The notes below the pieces were generated by a model. It had not been told where the DNA came from and searched no databases. It saw only the letters and a program-made list of their open reading frames with translations. From Spirochaetaceae bacterium (GTDB taxonomy: Bacteria; Spirochaetota; Spirochaetia; Treponematales; Breznakiellaceae), in the NCBI GenBank assembly GCA_031279015.1, contig JAITJI010000076.1, positions 1-41,588 of the forward strand: a DNA stretch of 41,588 bases. The letters run 5' to 3'. Numbering within the stretch: the stretch's first letter is position 1; each line of letters begins with the position of its first letter. Both the position numbers and the translations under genes were made by a program. Positions 7,871 through 15,155 of the stretch are shown piece after piece.

Positions 7871-9721
7871 CTATTCCACCGTCACCGATTTTGCCAGATT
7901 CCGGGGCTTGTCCGGATCGAGGCCCCGCTGTACGGCGCAGTAATAGGCGTAGAGCTGGCAGGGGATCACCGACAGAATGGGGGTAAAGCTGTCAAGCGTA
8001 TGGGGAATCCGGAAGACTTCATCCACGGTTTTATCGAAATAATCTACATCCTCATAGGTGATGGCTGCTGTGGCGGCCCCCCGGGCCTTAACCTCTTTGA
8101 TGTTGGAATCCATCTTGTCAAAGAGGGATGATTGGGTACAGAGGGCCACCACCAGGGTGGATTCATCCACCAGAGCGATGGGGCCGTGTTTCAGTTCACC
8201 GGCGGCGAAGGCTTCCGAATGGGTGTAGCTTACCTCCTTGAGCTTCAGGGCGCTCTCCAGGCTGACCGCATAATCAAAGAGACGTCCTAAAAAGAACACC
8301 TTGGATTTGTTAAACTGCCTGGAGGCGAAGCGTTGAATGTTTTCCTTTCCGTCCAGGATCCGGGCGGCATAGGCGCTTAAATTTTCCAGGGCATCAATAT
8401 AATCTGCCAGGACATCCCCGCCGATTGTACCCCGGAGAAACCCAAACTGGAGGGCGATGAGGTAGATGCAGAGAAGCTGGGTGGTGAAAGCCTTGGTGGA
8501 GGCCACCGCAATCTCCGGTCCTGCCCAGGTATACATGACGAGATCCGCCTCCCGTGCCAGGGTAGAACCGACTACATTGGTAATGGCGATGATCCGGGCG
8601 CCGCTTTTCCGTGCCATCCGCATAGCCGCCAGAGTATCCGCGGTTTCCCCGGATTGGCTTATGATGATAAAGATATCCCGGGGATTAAAAACCGGATTCC
8701 GGTACCGGTATTCCGATGCGATATCCACATCCACGGGAATCCGGGCAAAGTGTTCAAAGGCGTATTTGCCGATCATCCCTGCATGCCATGCGGTACCACA
8801 GGCGGTTATCACCACCCGGTTTGCCTCCACCCAGGAACCGTCAAAACCAATCTCCTCCAGATTTATTGATTTTACGGCGTAGGTTTTAATCCGGGGCCGG
8901 AGGGTATTGATCAAAGCCTTGGGCTGCTCATGGATCTCCTTGAGCATGAAGTGTTCATAGCCGCCCTTTTCCGCAGCGCTCACATCCCAGTCCACATGGG
9001 AGGATTCTTTTTTGCAGCCCTGTCCCTCTTCGTTGTAAAATTCCACCCGATCCCGGTAGAGCACCGCGATCTCCCGATCCTCAAGGTAGTATACCTCCCG
9101 GGTATACTCCAACAGGGCAGGCACATCGGAGGCGATGAGGTTCTCTCCCCGGCCGCTGCCTACCACCAGGGGGCTTTCCTTGCGAACCGCAACGATCCGG
9201 TCAGGATTATTTTCACAGATGATCCCCAGCGCATAGGAACCTTCCAGCCGTTTGAGGGCCTCCACAACGGCCAGCAAAAGATCGCCGTTATAATGAAAAT
9301 CAATGAGATGGGCAATAACCTCCGTATCGGTCTCACTCCGGAAAATCACCCCGTGGGCCTCAAGCCAGGCCTTTAATTTTCCGTGGTTTTCTATTATGCC
9401 ATTGTGAACCACCGCAATCTTACCCGATACATCGGTATGGGGGTGGGAATTGATATCCGACGGTTCCCCGTGGGTGGCCCAGCGGGTATGGCCGATACCC
9501 ATGGCGCCTGACAATGAGGCGCCGTCCCCGGTTTTCAATTCCGCAGCGACTTTTTCTTCCAGTTGCTTCAGGGCTCCCTTGGATTTCCGGATAACCAGTC
9601 CCGGCTTCCCCAAAACGGCAATACCCGCCGAATCATAGCCCCGGTATTCAAGTTTTTTAAGGCCATTAAGCAGTACCGGAACGGCCTCTTCCGTGCCTAT
9701 ATAACCGACTATGCCGCACAT
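7871..9721 (-). CDS. glmS: Glutamine-fructose-6-phosphate aminotransferase (isomerizing)
   Basis: Makes glucosamine-6-phosphate from fructose-6-phosphate and glutamine, the first step toward UDP-GlcNAc for peptidoglycan. Length 616 aa is normal. The N-terminal class II glutamine amidotransferase domain starts MCGIVGYIG with the catalytic Cys2 and contains IGHTRWATHGEPS and SYALGI. Two SIS sugar-isomerase domains follow (ITACGTAWHAG, FIIISQSGETADTLAA, VASTKAFTTQL, FFLGRLFDYAVSLESALKLKEVSYTHSEAFAAGELKHGPIAL), ending with the conserved DKPRNLAKSVTVE. ATG 9721 is one base after the stop of the upstream cupin gene and lacks a Shine-Dalgarno, so translation is probably coupled to that gene. No glmS ribozyme-like leader was seen. 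Confidence 0.97.
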   Translation of the reverse strand: MCGIVGYIGTEEAVPVLLNGLKKLEYRGYDSAGIAVLGKPGLVIRKSKGALKQLEEKVAAELKTGDGASLSGAMGIGHTRWATHGEPSDINSHPHTDVSGKIAVVHNGIIENHGKLKAWLEAHGVIFRSETDTEVIAHLIDFHYNGDLLLAVVEALKRLEGSYALGIICENNPDRIVAVRKESPLVVGSGRGENLIASDVPALLEYTREVYYLEDREIAVLYRDRVEFYNEEGQGCKKESSHVDWDVSAAEKGGYEHFMLKEIHEQPKALINTLRPRIKTYAVKSINLEEIGFDGSWVEANRVVITACGTAWHAGMIGKYAFEHFARIPVDVDIASEYRYRNPVFNPRDIFIIISQSGETADTLAAMRMARKSGARIIAITNVVGSTLAREADLVMYTWAGPEIAVASTKAFTTQLLCIYLIALQFGFLRGTIGGDVLADYIDALENLSAYAARILDGKENIQRFASRQFNKSKVFFLGRLFDYAVSLESALKLKEVSYTHSEAFAAGELKHGPIALVDESTLVVALCTQSSLFDKMDSNIKEVKARGAATAAITYEDVDYFDKTVDEVFRIPHTLDSFTPILSVIPCQLYAYYCAVQRGLDPDKPRNLAKSVTVE

Positions 9722-9722
9722 A

Positions 9723-10079
9723 TTAGCAGGTAACGATGATCGCGTTGAAGATCAGCGGCACGGAACCCGAATTTCTGACACCGTGGGACGCCCCGTTTCC
9801 GGTGATCACCACATCCCCTTTTCTGACCGGAACTTCGGCGCCGTTATCGTTTACAATGCCCGTTCCTTCTATAAAGATAAAGTATTCGGTCTCTCCGGTA
9901 TGTTGATGGTACCCGATTGACGCCCCGGGCGGCAGAGTCAGCTCCGCCGCCAAACGGACATGCCTTTGTATTTCGCTGTCCGCGGCGCCGTCAATAAAAT
10001 GGAAAAACCCAACCGTCCCTTCCCCGCCGCGCATCTTCTCTTTCTGCTCCTGCCGCATTTCATTCCTGTGAACAATCAT
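9723..10079 (-). CDS. Small cupin-domain protein
   Basis: Single-domain cupin of 118 aa. The two cupin motifs are clear: GYHQHTGETEYFIFIEGTG (two histidines and a glutamate as metal ligands) and GDVVITGNGASHGVRNSG (final histidine). Such small cupins are often sugar-phosphate isomerases, dioxygenases or sensors; the function here is unknown. Its ATG at 10079 follows a G-run (GGGGGG, about seven bases upstream). The stop is one base before the glmS start, so the two form an operon, which hints at a role in amino-sugar or hexose-phosphate metabolism. That link is inference from gene order. Confidence 0.85.
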   Translation of the reverse strand: MIVHRNEMRQEQKEKMRGGEGTVGFFHFIDGAADSEIQRHVRLAAELTLPPGASIGYHQHTGETEYFIFIEGTGIVNDNGAEVPVRKGDVVITGNGASHGVRNSGSVPLIFNAIIVTC

Positions 10080-10100
10080 TGCAGATCCCCCCTTGACAGA

Positions 10101-10109
10101 ATCATAGCA
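10101..10109 (-). promoter_or_regulatory. Extended -10 promoter of the cupin-glmS operon
   Basis: Minus strand TGCTATGAT matches the extended -10 pattern TGnTATAAT. No good -35 hexamer was found 16-18 bp upstream. Transcription should begin near 10094, giving a leader of about 15 nt with the G-run Shine-Dalgarno. Confidence 0.45.
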
Positions 10110-10224
10110 TATTATGTTTTAAAATACCTGAAACCGGCAAAAGTATACAGGCTCATGGCGGGATTTCACCTGAAATTTCACCCTCCCGGGAGCGCTTCAT
10201 TTAGAGAACACTGCCAGCGCGCCC

Positions 10225-10253
10225 TTTATAAAAAACCGGTAAAATGCGATAAT
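10225..10253 (+). promoter_or_regulatory. Promoter of the FliL-like gene
   Basis: TTTATA (10225-10230), 17-bp spacer, GATAAT (10248-10253), the -10 being preceded by TGC as an extended element. Divergent from the cupin-glmS promoter. The predicted start near 10260 leaves about 40 nt before the ATG at 10299. Confidence 0.45.
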
Positions 10254-10298
10254 GAATTGTTATGGGCGCCGGAGATGGCAAGGTCAGGATAGCGGGTG

Positions 10299-10841
10299 AT
10301 GAAACGGCCGGATGAAGCGCCGCCCCGGGGCGTATGGATCCTCTATCGGATTCTGATGGCAACGGCCGTGGCGCTGGCCCTGTTCCTGTCCGGGGGGACC
10401 GTATATGTGCTGGTTTCCCGTAGTCAAAATCCCAATCAGACTCCATCCCCCAATCCGCCCCCGGATCAGCTTTGGGAACAAAGCCCGGCTCCGTCTACAG
10501 CCTCCGGTTTCAGTGAGGGTCTCCAGGGCCCTTCCGAACGGATCTTTGCCGGGATAGGCCGGCTTCGGTTAACCACCGCCCCTCCGGAGCCGGCAATGGT
10601 GCTGGTTTCCGTCGCTTTTCCGTATAACCCGGAAGACAAGGCATTTTCCGGGGAATTGGTTTCCCGGATCGGGGACATAAGGGGCATTACGGCGGATTAT
10701 TTTGCTTCACTGCGGGAAAATGAACTTCGGTCAAGGGAAGAGGGGGAAATAAAGTCGGAACTGCTCAGCCGGTACAACGCAATACTGCGGCTGGGACAGA
10801 TAAGGGCCCTTTTTTTTGATGATTATATGATTATTGAGTAG
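10299..10841 (+). CDS. FliL-like flagellar basal-body-associated protein
   Basis: Membrane-anchored protein of 180 aa. One transmembrane segment lies near residues 12-37 (RILMATAVALALFLSGGTVYVLVS), followed by a proline/asparagine-rich linker and a C-terminal FliL-type domain. In that domain a strand MVLVSVAFPYNPED leads to a helical region ending in SELLSRYNAILRLGQIRALFFDDYMIIE, the usual FliL ending. FliL proteins sit beside the MotA/MotB stator and affect torque. This copy is not in a flagellar operon, so it may be one of several spirochaete FliL paralogues. GTG 10296 directly precedes ATG 10299; either could start translation. Confidence 0.7.
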   Translation: MKRPDEAPPRGVWILYRILMATAVALALFLSGGTVYVLVSRSQNPNQTPSPNPPPDQLWEQSPAPSTASGFSEGLQGPSERIFAGIGRLRLTTAPPEPAMVLVSVAFPYNPEDKAFSGELVSRIGDIRGITADYFASLRENELRSREEGEIKSELLSRYNAILRLGQIRALFFDDYMIIE

Positions 10842-10922
10842 GGAGATAGCAGGACCGTTGGACCCCGTTGCTTCTCTGCGGCTCCTAATCGCAACCATTT
10901 CAGAATATCCGTGTCGAATTTA

Positions 10923-10951
10923 TAGACCGGGAATAGATAACCAGCTATAGT
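10923..10951 (+). promoter_or_regulatory. Promoter of the ECF sigma operon
   Basis: TAGACC (10923-10928), 17-bp spacer, TATAGT (10946-10951), giving a leader of about 30 nt before the gene at 10988. The -35 is only a fair sigma-70 match. I could not identify an ECF-type autoregulated promoter. Confidence 0.4.
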
Positions 10952-10987
10952 TAAGGGGTTACTATATTTCTTAAGGAGCTGTTTCCT

Positions 10988-11326
10988 ATGGCACAGACAT
11001 CTTCTACGGTTGCCCAGGTTATCATTGCCATTATTCCCATTGTGGGAATAATCATGGGGGCGGTGGTGGTATTTTTTTACCTCCTCTGGAGCCATATCCG
11101 CAAGACTCTGCTCATAAAAACCGGGCAATACAATAAGCCCGATTTTGATCTGCTTTCTTTCAGCCTGCTTGCAGGTCTGCTCCTGGGCAGCGTGGGAATC
11201 AGTTTAACCGTGTTCCTTGCCATTGCCCAGGGTCTAGGGTACGGTCTTTTAGGCGGAATTATACCCCTGTCGATAGGCATTGGCCTTTTGATCTATTATG
11301 GAATCAAACGGGGTGGCAAAGGTTGA
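10988..11326 (+). CDS. Small three-helix membrane protein preceding the ECF sigma gene
   Basis: 112-aa hydrophobic protein with three predicted transmembrane segments: about 9-33 (QVIIAIIPIVGIIMGAVVVFFYLLW), 55-78 (LSFSLLAGLLLGSVGISLTVFLAI) and 85-105 (LLGGIIPLSIGIGLLIYYGI), with a short basic loop HIRKTLLIKTGQY between the first two. It resembles small DUF6249-type membrane proteins, but this is a weak recognition. AAGGAG is nine bases before ATG 10988. Its stop overlaps the ATG of the sigma factor gene (TGATG), so the three genes form one translationally linked unit and this protein probably takes part in the same signalling circuit. Confidence 0.75.
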   Translation: MAQTSSTVAQVIIAIIPIVGIIMGAVVVFFYLLWSHIRKTLLIKTGQYNKPDFDLLSFSLLAGLLLGSVGISLTVFLAIAQGLGYGLLGGIIPLSIGIGLLIYYGIKRGGKG

Positions 11327-11886
11327 TGGCCGGAGGAGGCGACATTGACGATTGGATGATCGTCACCCGGATCGTCTCGGGGCAGAAAGAACTCTTCCGG
11401 CTGCTGGTGGATCGGCATGAGCAGGCGGTATACGGAATGGGTTTGAGTTTTTTTCGTAATACCGAAGATGCTGCAGATTTTGTTCAGGAGGTTTTTCTGA
11501 AGGCATACAGAAATTTGAATTCTTTTGAAGGACGGTCCAGGTTTTCTACCTGGTTGTACAAGATTGCCTACAATACAGCGGTGAACAGCGTAACCCGAAA
11601 AAAAGAATACCGGAGCCTTGTGGAAGATGATCAGGTGCCGGATGGAGATACGCCGGAACGGAGTCTGCTCCGGGGGCTTATTCGGGAGGCGGTACATGAA
11701 GCAGTGGTCGGTCTTCCCGAACGGTATCGGATCTGTGTGGATCTTTGTTTCTTTTATGATCAATCGTATCAGGAGATTGAAGGGATCACCGGGTATCCGG
11801 TTAATACAATAAAGTCTCATGTATTTAGAGCAAAACAAATTTTGAGAAACAGACTCAATGAATATGCCGAAGGAGGCATAGAATGA
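11326..11886 (+). CDS. ECF-type RNA polymerase sigma factor
   Basis: Extracytoplasmic-function sigma-70 factor of 186 aa (RpoE/SigW type). Region 2 runs from about residue 14 with LFRLLVDRHEQAVYGMGLSFFRNTEDAADFVQEVFLKAYRNLNSFEGRSRFSTWLYKIAYNTAVN, containing the core-binding and -10-recognition helices. Region 4 is VGLPERYRICVDLCFFYDQSYQEIEGITGYPVNTIKSHVFRAKQILRNRL, with the -35-binding helix-turn-helix. ATG 11326 overlaps the previous stop; the strong GGAGGAGG at 11331-11338 lies within the gene and has no well-placed start after it. The next gene is the cognate anti-sigma factor (ATGA overlap). The signal is unknown, presumably at the envelope because the partner is membrane-bound. Confidence 0.93.
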   Translation: MAGGGDIDDWMIVTRIVSGQKELFRLLVDRHEQAVYGMGLSFFRNTEDAADFVQEVFLKAYRNLNSFEGRSRFSTWLYKIAYNTAVNSVTRKKEYRSLVEDDQVPDGDTPERSLLRGLIREAVHEAVVGLPERYRICVDLCFFYDQSYQEIEGITGYPVNTIKSHVFRAKQILRNRLNEYAEGGIE

Positions 11887-12404
11887 ACTGCCGTTCCGTT
11901 ATGGATAAAATGTATGAATATGAATCGGAAGGAAAATCGCCTTCCCTGTTGACCAGCCTGGAGATTGCGGTGCATTTGATCTTTTGTCCCTACTGTACCG
12001 ATGAAATTGCCCGGTATGAGGCAGCCATAGAACAGATGCGGACCGGATTTTTTCCCCCTTCACCGGGACTTGCAGGCCCAATCATGGAACGGATCTATGC
12101 CGAATCCTTTGTTCTTTCTTCGGAATTTTCGGATATTGTCCCGGAACTCCCGGATGTTCCCGCGGATAATCCGGACGAGCTCATCGGCGTATCATTCCGG
12201 GGCTGGGTGATAACCGGCTTCATCGTGCTTGTTTCCCTGGCAACCGCCTTTTTTAGTATTGATTTTGAGCGAATGGTTGCATCCCAGGGTTCATCCTTCC
12301 TGCTCCCCGTGGGCCTTACCATAGGCGTTGTGATAAGCGTTTACGGCGCCCTCTTTATCGGAAGCCATCTCAAAGAACTCTCCTCCCGTTTCAGATTGCA
12401 TTGA
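11883..12404 (+). CDS. Membrane-bound zinc-type anti-sigma factor
   Basis: 173-aa partner of the ECF sigma factor. The N-terminal cytoplasmic part has the ZAS zinc motif His31-x3-Cys35-x2-Cys38 (HLIFCPYC), usual for anti-sigma domains that clamp ECF sigma factors, often in a redox- or envelope-responsive way. Two transmembrane segments follow, about 107-124 (GWVITGFIVLVSLATAFF) and 139-160 (LLPVGLTIGVVISVYGALFI), with only a short loop between them, so there is no large periplasmic sensor. The small loop suggests that the signal may come through another membrane protein, perhaps the three-helix protein two genes upstream. ATGA overlap with the sigma gene supports a stoichiometric pair. Confidence 0.85.
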   Translation: MNCRSVMDKMYEYESEGKSPSLLTSLEIAVHLIFCPYCTDEIARYEAAIEQMRTGFFPPSPGLAGPIMERIYAESFVLSSEFSDIVPELPDVPADNPDELIGVSFRGWVITGFIVLVSLATAFFSIDFERMVASQGSSFLLPVGLTIGVVISVYGALFIGSHLKELSSRFRLH

Positions 12405-12537
12405 TCGGTAACGCTGCGGTCTGTATTGAAGATGCGTCCCGCCAACGCGCAAGGATCTGTTTGGCAGTGACATGACCAATGGATCGGGTCATTCCTGTAG
12501 GGATTCCAAGCCTTAGGAGATCCTATGGTTAGATTTA

Positions 12538-12553
12538 ACGTGGCGTAACGCGG
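12538..12553 (+). repeat. 16-bp intergenic repeat, copy A
   Basis: ACGTGGCGTAACGCGG, located just before the glgP -35 box. A copy differing at one base lies at 31913-31928 on the other strand, upstream of argA; in both, GGATTT follows closely. Origin unknown. Confidence 0.5.
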
Positions 12554-12557
12554 GGAT

Positions 12558-12586
12558 TTGACAAGCAGGTTTCCAGGGAGTATTCT
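12558..12586 (+). promoter_or_regulatory. glgP promoter
   Basis: TTGACA (12558-12563), 17-bp spacer, TATTCT (12581-12586). Six bases separate the -10 from the ATG at 12593, so the message should start at the initiation codon. The upstream 12405-12557 stretch holds only a small inverted repeat (ATGACC/GGTCAT, 12472-12492) and repeat copy A. Confidence 0.6.
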
Positions 12587-12592
12587 TAATCT

Positions 12593-15133
12593 ATGAACAT
12601 ATCCACTTATACGGTAAAACCGAAGCTTCCTAATTCTTTAAAGCCCCTGGAGGAGATTGCCCGTAACCTTTGGCTTTCTTGGAATTTTGATGCGGTCCAG
12701 CTCTTTATCCGCTTGGATTACGATGTCTGGCTTCAGTCGCAGCAGAGTCCTGTCCGGACCCTGGGGATGGTGAGTCAGGAACGGCTTGCAGAAGTGTCCA
12801 GGGACGATTCCTACCTTGCCGCCCTGCAGGAGGTATACGAGCGGTTCCTGCGTTACAAAAAGGCTGAAACCTGGTATCGGGGGACTAAAAAAGAAGTAGT
12901 GGCTTATTTTTCTATGGAATACGGGATGGATGTATCTCTTCCTATTTATTCCGGTGGACTGGGAATGCTTTCAGGGGATCATATGAAGACCTCTTCCGAT
13001 ATGGGGCTCCCCCTGGTGGGGATAGGTCTTTTGTACCGGGAGGGGTATTTCAAGCAGTTTCTCAATGCCGACGGTTTTCAGCAGGAGAGTTATCCTGAAA
13101 ACGACTGGTATAACATGCCTGTGGAACGGAAAACCGGTAAAAACGGCGAACCTATTAGGATATCCGTGGATTTGGCGGGCCGTCAGGTCATAGCCCAGAT
13201 ATGGGAGGTCAAGGTTGGCCGGAGTTCCCTCTATCTTCTGGACACCAATATTGATGAAAATACCCAGGACTTCCGGAATATTACCGCCGCCCTCTATGGC
13301 GGGGATAAAGAAACCCGGATTCAGCAGGAGATACTCCTGGGAATAGGGGGTATCCGTGCGCTCCGGGCCATGGGGATTAACCCGGCGGCAACCCACATGA
13401 ATGAAGGCCATGCGGCTTTCCTGGGGCTGGAACGGATCCGGGAGATAATGACGGAGAAGGGCTTCAGCTTTGATGAGGCCCGGGAGGCGGTGTGGCCCAC
13501 CAATATCTTTACCACCCATACTCCGGTTCCGGCGGGAAACGAGCGTTTTGACGTAAGCCTTATGGAAAAATATTTCCGTTCCTGGACCACCATTCTGGGA
13601 ATATCCTGGTACGATTTCCTCAGCCTTGGGCGGGAGCGTGCCTATGATGATCATGAAAGTTTCTGTATGACCATTTTGGCCCTAAAACTGGCAGCCTACG
13701 CCAACGGGGTTTCCAGACTCCACGGGGCTGTTTCCCGGGACATGTGGAAGGGCCTCTGGCCGGGGCTTCCCCTGGACGAGGTGCCCATCGTTCATGTGAC
13801 CAACGGGGTCCACCCCCGGACCTGGGTTTCCAATAACATGAGTGACCTTCTGGACCGGTATTTTGGCCCTCATTTTGATGAAGAGCCTACGGATCTGGTC
13901 ATCTGGGACCGGATGGACCGGATATCTGACGAGGAACTCTGGCGTACCCATGAGCGGCGCCGGGAACGGCTGGTGGCCTTTTCCCGGGATCGAATCCGGC
14001 AGAATCTGAAACGGAACGGTGCGGTGGAACGGCGGATTCAGCAGGCTGAGGATGCTCTGTCCCCCTATGCCCTGACCATAGCCTTTGCCCGCCGTTTTGC
14101 CACCTACAAACGGGGGAACCTTCTCCTTCGGGATCCGGAACGGCTTCTCAAACTGCTCAAAGACACTGAACGGCCTATTCAGTTGATCTTTGCCGGTAAG
14201 GCCCATCCCATGGATATGCCCGGCAAGGATCTTATCAGGGAGATCGTCCATTTTGCAGAGCAGCACGATGTGGAGAGCCGGATCATATTCCTGGAAAACT
14301 ATGATATGACCATGGCCCATTACCTCACCGCAGGGGCGGATCTCTGGCTCAACACCCCCCGGCGTCCCCTGGAAGCATCGGGAACCAGCGGCATGAAGGC
14401 CGCCATGAACGGCGTGCTCAACTGTTCAATCCTGGACGGCTGGTGGGACGAGGCGTATAACCCGGAAATCGGCTGGGCCATAGGCCGGGGGGAAGAATAC
14501 GCAGATCCGAACCTCCAGGATGAGGTGGAGAGCAAGGCCCTCTACGACCTTCTGGAACGGGAGATCATCCCCCTCTTTTACCAGCGGGGCAGGGACGGAC
14601 TCCCCCGGGAATGGATAAAACGCATGAAGTCCTGTATGCGGGAGATTGGGCAGTCCATGTCCAGCCACCGGATGCTCATGGATTATTCCAACAAATTCTA
14701 CTTCCCGGCCCTGAAAAATTACCGTCGTATTGTCAAGGATGATTACGCCGAGTCAAAGTCCCTGGCCGCTTACCTTGCCGGTCTGAAGTCATCCTGGGAT
14801 AACATCAAGATCGTCAAGCTGGAATCCAATGCCAAACCGGTGATGCAGCGGGGCGATTCCCTCACGGTAACCGCCTATATTGAATTGGGGACTCTGTCTC
14901 CGAATGAACTCAAGGTGGAGCTGTACCACGGAGCGATATCAAGTCAAAGCCGGAACATTGGGAATGCCCGGCGGGCTGAGATGAAGTATGTCGGGCAGGA
15001 TGGAAACATCAATCTGTTCCAGGTACGGATTGAGTGTGCCGACACGGGCTGGCAGGGTCATACCGTCAGAATACTGCCCAAACACAGCGCCCTGGTACAC
15101 CCCTACCGCACCGGCTTTATCAAGTGGGCCTAG
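12593..15133 (+). CDS. glgP: Alpha-glucan (glycogen/maltodextrin) phosphorylase
   Basis: PLP-dependent phosphorylase of 846 aa (GT35, the bacterial subgroup with an N-terminal DUF3417 domain) that releases glucose-1-phosphate from alpha-1,4-glucans. Residues 1-100 form DUF3417 (IARNLWLSWNFDAVQLF); the catalytic part opens with VVAYFSMEYGMDVSLPIYSGGLGMLSGDH. Later landmarks are THMNEGHAAFLGLERIRE, TTHTPVPAGNERF, VTNGVHPRTW, FARRFATYKRGNLLLRD and the cofactor site EASGTSGMKAAMNG, in which Lys602 holds PLP. It is a single-gene unit. A consensus promoter ends six bases before the ATG; the only Shine-Dalgarno-like AGGGAG lies 12 bases away and would not be in the transcript if it starts at the ATG. 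Confidence 0.96.
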   Translation: MNISTYTVKPKLPNSLKPLEEIARNLWLSWNFDAVQLFIRLDYDVWLQSQQSPVRTLGMVSQERLAEVSRDDSYLAALQEVYERFLRYKKAETWYRGTKKEVVAYFSMEYGMDVSLPIYSGGLGMLSGDHMKTSSDMGLPLVGIGLLYREGYFKQFLNADGFQQESYPENDWYNMPVERKTGKNGEPIRISVDLAGRQVIAQIWEVKVGRSSLYLLDTNIDENTQDFRNITAALYGGDKETRIQQEILLGIGGIRALRAMGINPAATHMNEGHAAFLGLERIREIMTEKGFSFDEAREAVWPTNIFTTHTPVPAGNERFDVSLMEKYFRSWTTILGISWYDFLSLGRERAYDDHESFCMTILALKLAAYANGVSRLHGAVSRDMWKGLWPGLPLDEVPIVHVTNGVHPRTWVSNNMSDLLDRYFGPHFDEEPTDLVIWDRMDRISDEELWRTHERRRERLVAFSRDRIRQNLKRNGAVERRIQQAEDALSPYALTIAFARRFATYKRGNLLLRDPERLLKLLKDTERPIQLIFAGKAHPMDMPGKDLIREIVHFAEQHDVESRIIFLENYDMTMAHYLTAGADLWLNTPRRPLEASGTSGMKAAMNGVLNCSILDGWWDEAYNPEIGWAIGRGEEYADPNLQDEVESKALYDLLEREIIPLFYQRGRDGLPREWIKRMKSCMREIGQSMSSHRMLMDYSNKFYFPALKNYRRIVKDDYAESKSLAAYLAGLKSSWDNIKIVKLESNAKPVMQRGDSLTVTAYIELGTLSPNELKVELYHGAISSQSRNIGNARRAEMKYVGQDGNINLFQVRIECADTGWQGHTVRILPKHSALVHPYRTGFIKWA

Positions 15134-15155
15134 GGGCAAAAGAGAATGCAGGCCC

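Noticed and set aside
12524-12547. Seven-codon ORF (MVRFNVA) behind AGGAG before glgP.
   Set aside because: Too short to support, and it ends within the repeat just upstream of the predicted glgP promoter, so it would not be on the glgP message.
15126-15150. GGGCC/GGCCC repeat between glgP and the FGGY kinase gene as a terminator.
   Set aside because: Five-base arms with a loop of about 15 bases and no T-tract.
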